Below, one piece after another: positions 21,943 to 28,968 of a DNA stretch of 28,968 nucleotides. The DNA comes from Acidilobaceae archaeon (lineage in GTDB: Archaea > Thermoproteota > Thermoprotei_A > Sulfolobales > Acidilobaceae): assembly GCA_027039295.1 (NCBI GenBank), contig JALWEW010000093.1, positions 1 through 28,968 on the forward strand, read 5' to 3'. Position 1 is the stretch's first letter. Each line of letters opens with the position of its first letter. Made by a program: the position numbers and the translations under genes. The notes below the pieces were generated by a model. It was given only the letters and a program-made list of their open reading frames with translations, was not told where the DNA came from and did no database searches.

Positions 21943-23211
21943 CTAGCGGCCCCAGAAGAGTTTTATGAGCGTGGACATGAGGGCGTCGAGGCTCTTCACG
22001 TAGGATGATAGGTAGTTCGAGTAGGACTCCGCGTAGGCCTCCGCCCCAGCGAATGCTCTATCCGCGTAGGTAGCACTACCCAGCGCCGTCCTGAGGCCCT
22101 CCAGCGATGCTGTGATCGCCCTCCCTGGGGGGACTCCGGTGGCGAGTAGGATCATGGTCTGCACGGCCAGGGCAGCTAGCACGCCGAGCGCCGCTCCCAG
22201 GAGGAGGCGCTTCGCGAGTGCTGCCAGGGCGGCTCTGGCAAGCGGCCCCGAAGGGGCCGGGAGGCCTTGCCTGCCAGGGAGCGTGGCCTCCTCGCGGAGG
22301 CTCCTCGGAGCCATGGCTCTGAGGCTCCTCCTAAGTAGCGCCCAGACAAGGCTGTACACGGCTATGGAGAGGAGTAACGCTGTGAGCTTCGAGTAGCCCC
22401 CTATAAGCTGGGCTAGCGCCTCCTCGACGAGGGATGCCAGGGCGCCTATGAGGGGTACGAAGGCTAGTGACAGCGCCGTTGAGGCGGCCATGAGTATGTA
22501 CCTGGCTGCCTCGGGCGGCGCGTTATAGGCCGCGTCCGCCTCATGCCCGAGTATATCCGCCAGCTCCTCCCTAGCGGAGGAGGGGTTGGCGGTGGCCGCC
22601 TCGAGTAGTGGTGAGGAGAGCCAGTATGACACCCTCAAGACCAGGGCTAGGACTACTGCTGATAGGATACCCAGGCCTAACCTCGTCGTGGCCAGGGTTG
22701 TATAGAACTCTCTAAGCGTGTAGGGGAGCCTCGATATGCTAGACAATGCGGCCTCCATCGACTTCGCGGTGGCCTCTTCTACGGCTAGGGGCACACCTAC
22801 GATGACCGCCGCCGCTACCAGCATCGAAGCCACCCAGTGAAGGGTACCGCCGCCCCAGCGGATTCGCGTGGAAGCGCGGATCTCCCTCAGGTGTCTTAGA
22901 GCAGCTGAGAGGGCCAGGCCGCCGAGGACGTCAAATACTACTCTAGCACCCACTGCACCGTGGATCGCGCCGGCTCCTGCCAGGAGGGCTGCGATGCCTA
23001 GCACTGGCAGGAGGGGGTAGAGCCACTCAGCGCCAGCTAGGGCTAGGAGCGCCGCTACCGCTGCTAGTGCGAGGGCGTAGCCTGGGTTTGTTGGGTGCAT
23101 CATTTTGAGGTACCAGTAGAGGCGGACCCCCCAGAGGCTGGCTAGGGCTATGCATGCAGCGTAGGCTGCCTCCGAGTACCTGGCCCTCAACGCCTTAGAG
23201 GCGGCGGCCAT
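21943..23211 (-). CDS. Polytopic membrane protein of unknown function next to DUF58
   Basis: A 422-residue, alanine-rich membrane protein with about nine hydrophobic segments (for example 14-32, 44-61, 64-82, 92-108, 123-144, 178-198, 236-262, 276-293, 330-358). A hydrophilic loop (200-232, AREELADILGHEADAAYN) interrupts them, and a C-terminal amphipathic part (360-422) follows. No family was recognised. ATG start; its first 17 nt overlap the DUF58 gene, so it is coupled to it. In MoxR/DUF58 clusters the membrane partners typically carry transglutaminase or VWA domains; none is visible here. Confidence 0.8.
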   Translation of the reverse strand: MAAASKALRARYSEAAYAACIALASLWGVRLYWYLKMMHPTNPGYALALAAVAALLALAGAEWLYPLLPVLGIAALLAGAGAIHGAVGARVVFDVLGGLALSAALRHLREIRASTRIRWGGGTLHWVASMLVAAAVIVGVPLAVEEATAKSMEAALSSISRLPYTLREFYTTLATTRLGLGILSAVVLALVLRVSYWLSSPLLEAATANPSSAREELADILGHEADAAYNAPPEAARYILMAASTALSLAFVPLIGALASLVEEALAQLIGGYSKLTALLLSIAVYSLVWALLRRSLRAMAPRSLREEATLPGRQGLPAPSGPLARAALAALAKRLLLGAALGVLAALAVQTMILLATGVPPGRAITASLEGLRTALGSATYADRAFAGAEAYAESYSNYLSSYVKSLDALMSTLIKLFWGR

Positions 23212-24523
23212 GGGTGCTCAGCCTCGTCAGGAGGACTGGCAGGTTAGTCTTTGGGCCCACGAGGGCATACGTCATACCATGGCTTCTTAGGGCCCTCCTA
23301 AGGGCCTCTGCCTCGCGGAGGGCCTTCTCCACGACCCTAACCCTATCGAGGATGCTCCCCAGGGCTTCGGGGGAGTAAAGCGGCTTGTAGACGTGGAGGA
23401 CTACCCCGCCCCTCGCGACGCTCCAGAACCCCCTTAGGGCTCCCGGCGATGATAGGCTCGCCACTACGTCGTTGAGTGATGTGATCAGCACGACGTAGTA
23501 GCCGCCGGGGTAGAGGAGGGCTGGCAGCCTCCTCTCCAAGAACTCTATGTAGGGGGCGGGATCCTCTGGGGCCTCTGGTGGGGTGTCGGAGATCACCCTT
23601 AGGGCTGATAGTATGGAGTTCCTCCCCCACAGCCTCCTGGCTAGCCTAGGGGATCCAGAGCCGTCGTAGACAACCAGGTCTACGAGGTCGCCTTGGGCTA
23701 GATAGAACGCGGAGAGGGCCGCCGCTAGCCTGAGGGACTCCTCGAACATTGTATCACCGTAGGGCCCGTAGAGCATGTCGCCGCTCACGAGGAGGACTAG
23801 TGCCACGTGGACTGCCTCCTCGGCCTCGAACTGCTTCACCATGAGCTTGCCCGTTCTCGCTAGGGCCTTCCAGTCGATCTTCCTAACATCGTCGCCCTCC
23901 ACGTAATCCCTCAGGTAGTAGAACGCGGTCCCCCACCCAGCACTACGCGCCGATGAGCCGGCATATGGCATCGCCGCCCTGAGCCTCTGGAGTACCCTTG
24001 TATAGGCAACCCTAGGTGCTACCCGCACGCTCTCCCTCTCCACGCCTGCGATGACCGCTTCCGCCTCAACTAGGCCTAGGGGGTCACTGGCGCGGAGGCG
24101 GACTTCGCCGAAGCTGTGACGGCCGGACATTGGTATCACCCTGTACTCGAAGCTAGCGCTCCCACCGGGTGCCAGGAAGAGGATGGCCCGGGGCTCCTCG
24201 AGGGGCCTGAAGAGCCTCGGCGGTGTGTCCTCGAGTGTAATAGCCAGGAGCGGCACGTGCGCTAGGTTCCTAGCCTCGAGTATTACACGCGCCTCGAGGC
24301 CCTCGACCAGGGAACCTTCTATGCGGCGCTTAACCTCTAGGCCCTGGAGGGCGTTCCAGACCGCCTTGCCGTAGAGGTAGGATGCGAGTGCCAGCCCCAT
24401 CAACGCAGCCGCCAGCGCGAGGGCCCACGGAGCCTGGCCTAGCGTGTAGGCGTAGACGCCAACCAGGCCTGCGGATGCAGCCACTAGCGAGGCCAGGCGC
24501 CAGGTTACGCTGACGCCCACCAA
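23195..24523 (-). CDS. DUF58-family protein
   Basis: A 442-residue protein. Two N-terminal membrane helices (7-27, 31-51) are followed by a beta-rich domain (60-170) and the DUF58 hallmark YVEGDDVRKIDWKALARTGKLMVKQFE (207-233). A von Willebrand A-like fold follows (240-440). The metal-binding DxSxS site of that fold is altered: the strand reads VLLVSGDM (243-250), with Leu in place of the first Asp and Asp in place of the last Ser. DUF58 proteins work with MoxR ATPases, here directly upstream. Starts at TTG (24523), 19 nt after moxR. Role in envelope or complex assembly is inferred from context. Confidence 0.9.
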   Translation of the reverse strand: MVGVSVTWRLASLVAASAGLVGVYAYTLGQAPWALALAAALMGLALASYLYGKAVWNALQGLEVKRRIEGSLVEGLEARVILEARNLAHVPLLAITLEDTPPRLFRPLEEPRAILFLAPGGSASFEYRVIPMSGRHSFGEVRLRASDPLGLVEAEAVIAGVERESVRVAPRVAYTRVLQRLRAAMPYAGSSARSAGWGTAFYYLRDYVEGDDVRKIDWKALARTGKLMVKQFEAEEAVHVALVLLVSGDMLYGPYGDTMFEESLRLAAALSAFYLAQGDLVDLVVYDGSGSPRLARRLWGRNSILSALRVISDTPPEAPEDPAPYIEFLERRLPALLYPGGYYVVLITSLNDVVASLSSPGALRGFWSVARGGVVLHVYKPLYSPEALGSILDRVRVVEKALREAEALRRALRSHGMTYALVGPKTNLPVLLTRLSTHGRRL

Positions 24524-24542
24524 GGAGGGCCCCCCGGGAGGG

Positions 24543-25541
24543 CTAGAGGGGCTTAGCGGGTGGGCTAGGTGTCGGCACCTCGGCTAGGACTTGGTCTACT
24601 ATGTCATCTGGCGTCACGTTGCCCTCTATCTCGGCCTCGGGCTTCAAGGTTATCCTATGCCTCAACACGGGTTTTGCCACGCGTTTGACGTCGTCCGGCA
24701 GCACATAGGTCCTACCCTCGATCAGCGCTAGTGCCCGCGACAGCTTGGCTAGGGCTATGGCGGCCCTCGGGGAGGCGCCGAGCCTTAGGAGGGGGTGCCT
24801 ACGGGTGGCCTCGACTATGTCTGCTATATACTCTAGGATCACGTCGTCCACGTAGATACCCCTAGCGGTCATCATCAACTCGAGTATCTGATCCGCAGTG
24901 GCCACGCTCCTGACAGGCCACTCCTCTATGACGTCGTGTCTCCTGACGATCTCTATAAGCTCGTCGCGGCTCGGGTAGTCTATCACTATCTTGGCTAGGA
25001 ACCTGTCTAGTTGTGCCTCGGGGAGCGGAAAGACCCCCTCGAACTCGACCGGGTTCATCGTCGCTATGACCATGAATGGCTCGGGCAGCTTGTAGGTCAC
25101 GCCCTCGACGGTGACCTGCCTCTCCTGCATCGCCTCGAGGAGGGCGCTCTGCGTCCTAGGGCTCGCCCGGTTGATCTCATCAGCCAACACAATGTTAGCG
25201 AATATCGGGCCCTTGCGGAACCTGAACTCCCCCGTCCTTCTGTCGAGCACCATAACACCGATTATGTCACTAGGTAGGAGGTCCGGGGTGAACTGTATCC
25301 TCTTCCACTCCAAGCCCGTAGCCGAGGCTAGCGCCCTAGCTATGGTGGTCTTAGCCACGCCGGGGACGCCTTCGAGTAGGACGTGGCCCCCCGCTATGAG
25401 CGAAGCCAGTATCAGCTTCACTTCCTCCTCCTTGCCCACAACCACCTTCGATATCTCGGCTGCGATACTCTCTACCAGACGACGCGCCTCGCCCACCCTA
25501 GCCGTAGTTAGCTCTCCGAAGGAGCTAGACTCGTCCCGCAT
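24543..25541 (-). CDS. MoxR-family AAA+ ATPase
   Basis: A 332-residue AAA+ protein with Walker A GVPGVAKTT (58-66), Walker B LADEINR (119-125), sensor 1 in TMNPVEFEGVFPLPEAQLDRF (161-181, with the Arg finger R180), and sensor 2 in GASPRA. MoxR ATPases act as chaperone-like remodellers that mature or insert metal into partner complexes, commonly via VWA or DUF58 proteins encoded next door. ATG start; a Pro-rich C-terminus (TPSPPAKPL) is a short extension. Co-oriented and close to DUF4350 upstream and DUF58 downstream. Confidence 0.95.
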   Translation of the reverse strand: MRDESSSFGELTTARVGEARRLVESIAAEISKVVVGKEEEVKLILASLIAGGHVLLEGVPGVAKTTIARALASATGLEWKRIQFTPDLLPSDIIGVMVLDRRTGEFRFRKGPIFANIVLADEINRASPRTQSALLEAMQERQVTVEGVTYKLPEPFMVIATMNPVEFEGVFPLPEAQLDRFLAKIVIDYPSRDELIEIVRRHDVIEEWPVRSVATADQILELMMTARGIYVDDVILEYIADIVEATRRHPLLRLGASPRAAIALAKLSRALALIEGRTYVLPDDVKRVAKPVLRHRITLKPEAEIEGNVTPDDIVDQVLAEVPTPSPPAKPL

Positions 25542-25566
25542 CCTGGCACACCACTGGCGCCACGCA

Positions 25567-27006
25567 CTACCCTGCCCCGAGCCTGGAGGCCAGCATCTCC
25601 AGCAGCCTGGAGGCCCTCATCCTCTTAGACTTATCTAGGCCTAGGGCCCCCGCGAGCCTCCTCCACAGCCCGCCCCTCCTGGCCTCCGCGCAGAGGCCTA
25701 ATAGCTCAGCTACGAGACTGCGGATTTCAGGGTCCCTAATAGTATCTAGCAGTGTGGGCCTCGAATAGGCCTCTGCGAGCCCGAAGCCCAGGTGTGACCT
25801 GAGGATCCCGTCTGCGGCGACACATACCTCCTCCACGGAATACCTCGGGCCCGGGGGAAGCGCTGGGGCTCCGCCACCGATGAATGCTGGGGGTCCCTTG
25901 AGCCTCCTCCGGCGGCGCCAGCGCCTGGATGGTCTCGCGCGCAGCTCCCTAGGTATGGCCGCGTAGGCTGCGAGGGAGAGGCCTGCCAGCACCCCCAGCG
26001 CCCCCGCCGGGTGGAGCGCCAGGTAGGACGCTAGGGTCGCCTCGAGCGACTTGTACTTCAGCGCCGCCGCCGTGAGTAGCATGCTGGGGTGGAACTTCAA
26101 TGCTAGGGAGTAAGACTTGCTGGAGTACAGGTCTGCGATGAAGACCACCGTCGCCCGCCTGCCCCCGGCTAGGTACCTGTAGATGCTGAGAGCCAGGTCG
26201 GCGTAGCGCCTCCCGCTCGAGCCTATGAGCATGTTCGTGAATATCGTGCTGTCCCCTATTACTACAAGGGCTCCCCCATCGCCCCCGCAGGCTATCCCCG
26301 CCGTGAAGCGCTGGGGCACAAAGGGTTCCGAGGCCGCGCTAGCGGGTAGGACCGCCTCGGCGACGACGTAAACCCCGCCGCGGCGGATGGGCGGCACCAA
26401 CTGGGGGGGTAGCCTCGCTGCCTGCAACGCCTCAGTAGCTGCCCTAGGAGGGCCCGGTATGACTGGCGCCACGTAGCCGGTGGCGACAACGTCGACCCGG
26501 CCCTCGCCTGGAAGGCCTACCACGAGGGCTGAGTCCCCCGTGGCGTTGTAAAGGATCCTGTAGGGGGCCGCCGAGACCGCCGGGAGGAACACTGGGGCTC
26601 CGCACTTGATTAGCGATAAATCCTCCACTATGCTGGTGGAGATATTCTCCGTGTTCTCGGTGGCTACGAGGATGGAGACGTTACCCTGCCTGGCCAGCCT
26701 CAGGAGGGCCTCCCTCTCACTCGGGCTGATGCGGTCGGGCGCGATGACGCTTATCACTAGGCGGCCGGGCCTATCGGGGAGGGCGTATGGGAGGTCCTGG
26801 AGCGACGCCACAACGAGTACCTTGAAGCCCTCGCTCCTCAGGAGCGCAACGAGATCGCTCGTCCCGTAGGGGCCCGGGTTTCTCGGCGAGGCTGATAGTG
26901 GGTTGAAGCCGGTGCTAATCACTACGTCCTTAGGCACCGCCTCTAGGGCGGCATTTAGCGCTATTACTATCATTATGAGCGCCACGTAGGAGGCCCTAAG
27001 CCTCAC
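25567..27006 (-). CDS. DUF4350-type membrane protein
   Basis: A 479-residue protein anchored by an N-terminal helix (5-22) and a second helix (about 334-351), so residues 25-330 are extracytoplasmic and the rest cytoplasmic. The Arg-rich stretch after the second helix (RRWRRRRR, 361-368) fits the inside. The outer domain has Rossmann-like GDSTIFTNMLI (251-261), seen in DUF4350 proteins, which resemble ABC-transport auxiliary (GldG-like) domains. N122 and N154 are sequons. The cytoplasmic tail is helical. Stop 25 nt before moxR; start 7 nt after the DUF4129 stop. Function unknown; it is the usual partner of DUF4129 and MoxR. Confidence 0.75.
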   Translation of the reverse strand: MRLRASYVALIMIVIALNAALEAVPKDVVISTGFNPLSASPRNPGPYGTSDLVALLRSEGFKVLVVASLQDLPYALPDRPGRLVISVIAPDRISPSEREALLRLARQGNVSILVATENTENISTSIVEDLSLIKCGAPVFLPAVSAAPYRILYNATGDSALVVGLPGEGRVDVVATGYVAPVIPGPPRAATEALQAARLPPQLVPPIRRGGVYVVAEAVLPASAASEPFVPQRFTAGIACGGDGGALVVIGDSTIFTNMLIGSSGRRYADLALSIYRYLAGGRRATVVFIADLYSSKSYSLALKFHPSMLLTAAALKYKSLEATLASYLALHPAGALGVLAGLSLAAYAAIPRELRARPSRRWRRRRRLKGPPAFIGGGAPALPPGPRYSVEEVCVAADGILRSHLGFGLAEAYSRPTLLDTIRDPEIRSLVAELLGLCAEARRGGLWRRLAGALGLDKSKRMRASRLLEMLASRLGAG

Positions 27007-27013
27007 TCCTACC

Positions 27014-28630
27014 TCACCTGCACTCCTCCGGGACCCCCTCCTCCCTGCCAGCGTAGCGGTAGGCCTCGTAGGCCCTAGTCGCGGCTTCGAGCAGCCTCCT
27101 AGCCCTGTAGGGGAGCCTAGAGGCGACCCTGGCCAGGTACTCCCTGGGCGTCTCTGAGGGTTTCTTCGGCCTGGCTAGCCTGGACGAGACGCTTAGAGCG
27201 TAGAGGTAGCATCGCAGGGGTCCCCGGGCATCCCCGCTATAGGCTGTTCTATAGACGGCTGCGACCACTCCCTCGTAGAGCCTCCTTAGGGATCTCCTGA
27301 CGCTCCTGTGGACTCCCTCGTGTATCGCTACAGCCACTATCAAAGCCGCGATGCCGCCCAGCAAAAGCAGCCTCGCCAGGCTACTCCCAATGGTGGTTCC
27401 GCCGAGGGCTGGGGCCCCGAGGGGCGTGCCTGGCACCCTTATGGCTGGCAGCCTCAGGTTCGACGAGAACCCTGCGCTGCCCTCGCTGAGTGCTGACAGT
27501 ATCTCGCCTAGGTTCACCTCGCCACCCGGGCTCTCGCGGGCGCCGCTCGAGATGAGTGCCGCCATGCCCGAGGGCGATGGTGCTACCCGCTGGGCTATCT
27601 CTCTTAGGATTCTCGCATAGCTAGAGTTGAGCGAGGGGAGGAACACGCCTCCCTCCGGGTATGTGGCCCCGGGCTCTGTCGGGCTTGTGGAGGAGGCGTT
27701 GCCTACTATGAGTGGGGTGGCCGAGGAGGCTCTGATGCTTATGAACTGCTCCATCCTAGCGCTTAGGGGCTGTATACTGGCTAAAAGGAGGAGCGCGTAG
27801 GCCTCGAGGCTCTCGTATGCGCTAACGTAGGTGCTCGTAACCTGTACTACGGTGTAGTTGAGTACCGCGTAGCAGGGGGGGACTATCTCGTATCCATTGA
27901 TTACGCTGACCGTTGGTAACCCCTGAGCCTTAACGTGGTAGAGGGCGTAGGGCCTCGAGCCCACGTCGCCCTCCAGGGTGCTTATGCTCGGCGACTCGCC
28001 CTGGCTGAGCAGGAGCCTCGCAGCGTCAGCTAGGGCCCTGGAGCAGTTGCCGGCGGCCTTGATCTCGAGCATGGAGACTGCCATGTACGTGGCCGAGGCG
28101 GTAGGGTGGGCGGACGAGTTGAGCAGCCCTAGTAGGCGGGTCGCTATTGCCGAGATCGCCAGGTATGAGTGGAAGTCCCTTCTAGCCACGGCTGTTGCGG
28201 CGTCGAGTAGAAGGGATTCCACGGTTAGGTAGTCAAGGTAATAGCGTCCCTTGATGACAACGCCTGGGATCACCGCTAGGTGCGTTGAGGCGTTAACAGC
28301 CCCCACGGCGTTGGAGCGGGGAGTGTAAGCTATCGCGGGATCCCCGCGCAGCACTAGGATCCCGCCCTTATCATTAAGCGTCAGTGTGGCGTTGTAGAAG
28401 TCGAGCGTCATCATGTAGGCGTCCGATGCAAGGGCCTGGGCCGTGGAGAGTATGGCCCTGAGGACGCTCGATGAGTTGAAAGTGAATACGGGTAGCACGT
28501 TTCCGATTATCTCTGGGTGCCTGGGCTCGGAGGCGCTAGCAGCGGGTATCTGCGCTAGCAGCGCTGCCGCCAATAGCAGGCAGGCTGCGGCCCTGGCTAC
28601 GGGTTTCCTGCCCCTCAAGCCTGGGAACAC
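27014..28630 (-). CDS. DUF4129-domain secreted/membrane protein
   Basis: A 538-residue protein with a signal peptide or anchor (residues 8-33, basic then hydrophobic, AASAS-like cleavage area). It has a large extracytoplasmic region with many N-X-S/T sites, one membrane helix at 419-437, and a cytoplasmic DUF4129 domain (about 454-525) containing the conserved TPREYL (484-489) and the LPYRARRLLEAATRAYEAYRYAG helix. First gene of the MoxR cluster in this window. GTG start, 23 nt after the DHH-type gene stop, so that gene may belong to the same transcript. DUF4129 proteins are found in MoxR/DUF58/transglutaminase loci; no transglutaminase is present here. Confidence 0.85.
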   Translation of the reverse strand: MFPGLRGRKPVARAAACLLLAAALLAQIPAASASEPRHPEIIGNVLPVFTFNSSSVLRAILSTAQALASDAYMMTLDFYNATLTLNDKGGILVLRGDPAIAYTPRSNAVGAVNASTHLAVIPGVVIKGRYYLDYLTVESLLLDAATAVARRDFHSYLAISAIATRLLGLLNSSAHPTASATYMAVSMLEIKAAGNCSRALADAARLLLSQGESPSISTLEGDVGSRPYALYHVKAQGLPTVSVINGYEIVPPCYAVLNYTVVQVTSTYVSAYESLEAYALLLLASIQPLSARMEQFISIRASSATPLIVGNASSTSPTEPGATYPEGGVFLPSLNSSYARILREIAQRVAPSPSGMAALISSGARESPGGEVNLGEILSALSEGSAGFSSNLRLPAIRVPGTPLGAPALGGTTIGSSLARLLLLGGIAALIVAVAIHEGVHRSVRRSLRRLYEGVVAAVYRTAYSGDARGPLRCYLYALSVSSRLARPKKPSETPREYLARVASRLPYRARRLLEAATRAYEAYRYAGREEGVPEECR

Positions 28631-28653
28631 CGGCCCCGAAGCTGGCCTCTACC

Positions 28654-28968
28654 TTATCCAGTTGGCCCTGAGGTAATAGTGCTTCCACGCGGGCCCCCGC
28701 AGATGCCGAGGGAGGACGCCTTGGCTAGTATTAGGGAGGCGACCCTCCTCGGCAGGGCCTTGGGGTAGAAGAGTGACAAGAGCCTCGTTAGTAGCCCTAT
28801 CTTCACGCGGGCCCCCGCTGCCCTCGGGTGTCCTCCCCCGCCTAGCTCCTTTGCTATGATCTGGACGTCCACTCTCCGGCTCCTGAGGGAGATGGCCCCG
28901 TTGGGCCTGATGATTACCGCTATATCAGCGTTGTACCTGGATAGCAGGAGGGCTCCTATTATACTGTT
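28654..28968 (-). CDS. DHH/DHHA1 phosphoesterase, C-terminal part (5' end outside window)
   Basis: The frame stays open to the window edge and encodes a DHHA1 domain: ALLLSRYNADIAVIIR, then SLRS and the defining GGGGHPRAAGA motif, which binds the nucleotide substrate. About 105 residues are visible, so the DHH catalytic domain lies to the right. DHH/DHHA1 proteins of this kind include NrnA-like oligonucleotide phosphatases, c-di-AMP hydrolases and archaeal RecJ/GAN-type exonucleases; which one cannot be told from this part. A GTG at 28872 is inside the domain and not a real start. The C-terminal 30 residues are unlike the family and might be a lengthened tail. Confidence 0.85.
   Translation of the reverse strand, partial: NSIIGALLLSRYNADIAVIIRPNGAISLRSRRVDVQIIAKELGGGGHPRAAGARVKIGLLTRLLSLFYPKALPRRVASLILAKASSLGICGGPRGSTITSGPTG

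Noticed and set aside
1..28968. CRISPR array, insertion sequence, integrase/att site or tRNA gene anywhere in the window
   Set aside because: No regularly spaced repeats, transposase-like product, flanking direct repeats or tRNA fold was seen; gaps are too short to hide them.

Overview
The window is chromosomal DNA from an archaeon, most likely a hyperthermophilic Thermoproteota (crenarchaeote) of Desulfurococcales type. Seen in the sequence: archaeal and eukaryal-type ribosomal proteins (L2, L18ae/LX, L19e-type S19e, L31e, L39e), aIF6, prefoldin alpha, PDCD5, an ATP-dependent DNA ligase, RNase P Rpp21, Nep1 and archaeal Trm10; very high GC with heavy AGG/ATA codon use; many TTG and GTG starts behind GGAGG/GGGGTG ribosome binding sites; and TATA-like boxes about 25 nt before expected transcript starts. 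The genus is inference and is not claimed. Coding density is very high: the longest stretch without a gene is about 140 nt, and no tRNA, rRNA, CRISPR array, insertion sequence or integrase was seen.

Layout. (1) 39-3165, plus strand: a three-gene locus with a two-helix pilin-like peptide, a polytopic membrane protein with an outside beta-rich domain, and a membrane-anchored HerA/VirB4-like ATPase. This matches the crenarchaeal Ced DNA-import machinery (CedA1/CedA/CedB), and it runs directly into rpl2. (2) 3777-7114, minus strand: RNA-modification genes nep1, a UPF0282 metallo-beta-lactamase-fold protein and trm10 in an overlapping operon, followed upstream by rnhB. (3) 7192-11068, plus strand: a divergent eIF2B-fold protein, a phosphohexomutase, a Trm112-like zinc protein, a DUF2153-type protein and an unrecognised charged protein. 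(4) 11208-17474, plus strand: DNA ligase, Rpp21, a CRM/YhbY RNA-binding protein, then the archaeal translation/SRP superoperon S19e-PDCD5-L39e-L31e-aIF6-LX-prefoldin alpha-FtsY. (5) 17503-20260, minus strand: three adjacent genes each with four CBS domains (12 CBS domains in all). (6) 20331-21567, minus strand: a pterin pair, an MptE-like pyrophosphokinase and a DUF447-like flavoprotein. (7) 21670-28630, minus strand: a six-gene membrane/AAA+ cluster (DUF4129, DUF4350, MoxR, DUF58, a 9-helix membrane protein and a small two-helix protein), preceded by the 3' end of a DHH/DHHA1 phosphoesterase gene cut by the window edge.

Most promising parts. The Ced locus would give competence for DNA uptake from relatives; its pilin-like peptide and the N-terminus of its CedA share an ungapped 42-residue block (16 identities), suggesting that the channel protein arose by fusing or duplicating a pilin hairpin. 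The MoxR/DUF58/DUF4350/DUF4129 cluster has two extra unrecognised membrane proteins and a DUF58 protein whose metal-binding MIDAS motif looks degraded; it is probably an envelope machine without an assigned task. The three-gene CBS set is an unusually dense nucleotide-sensing candidate without an enzyme partner in sight.
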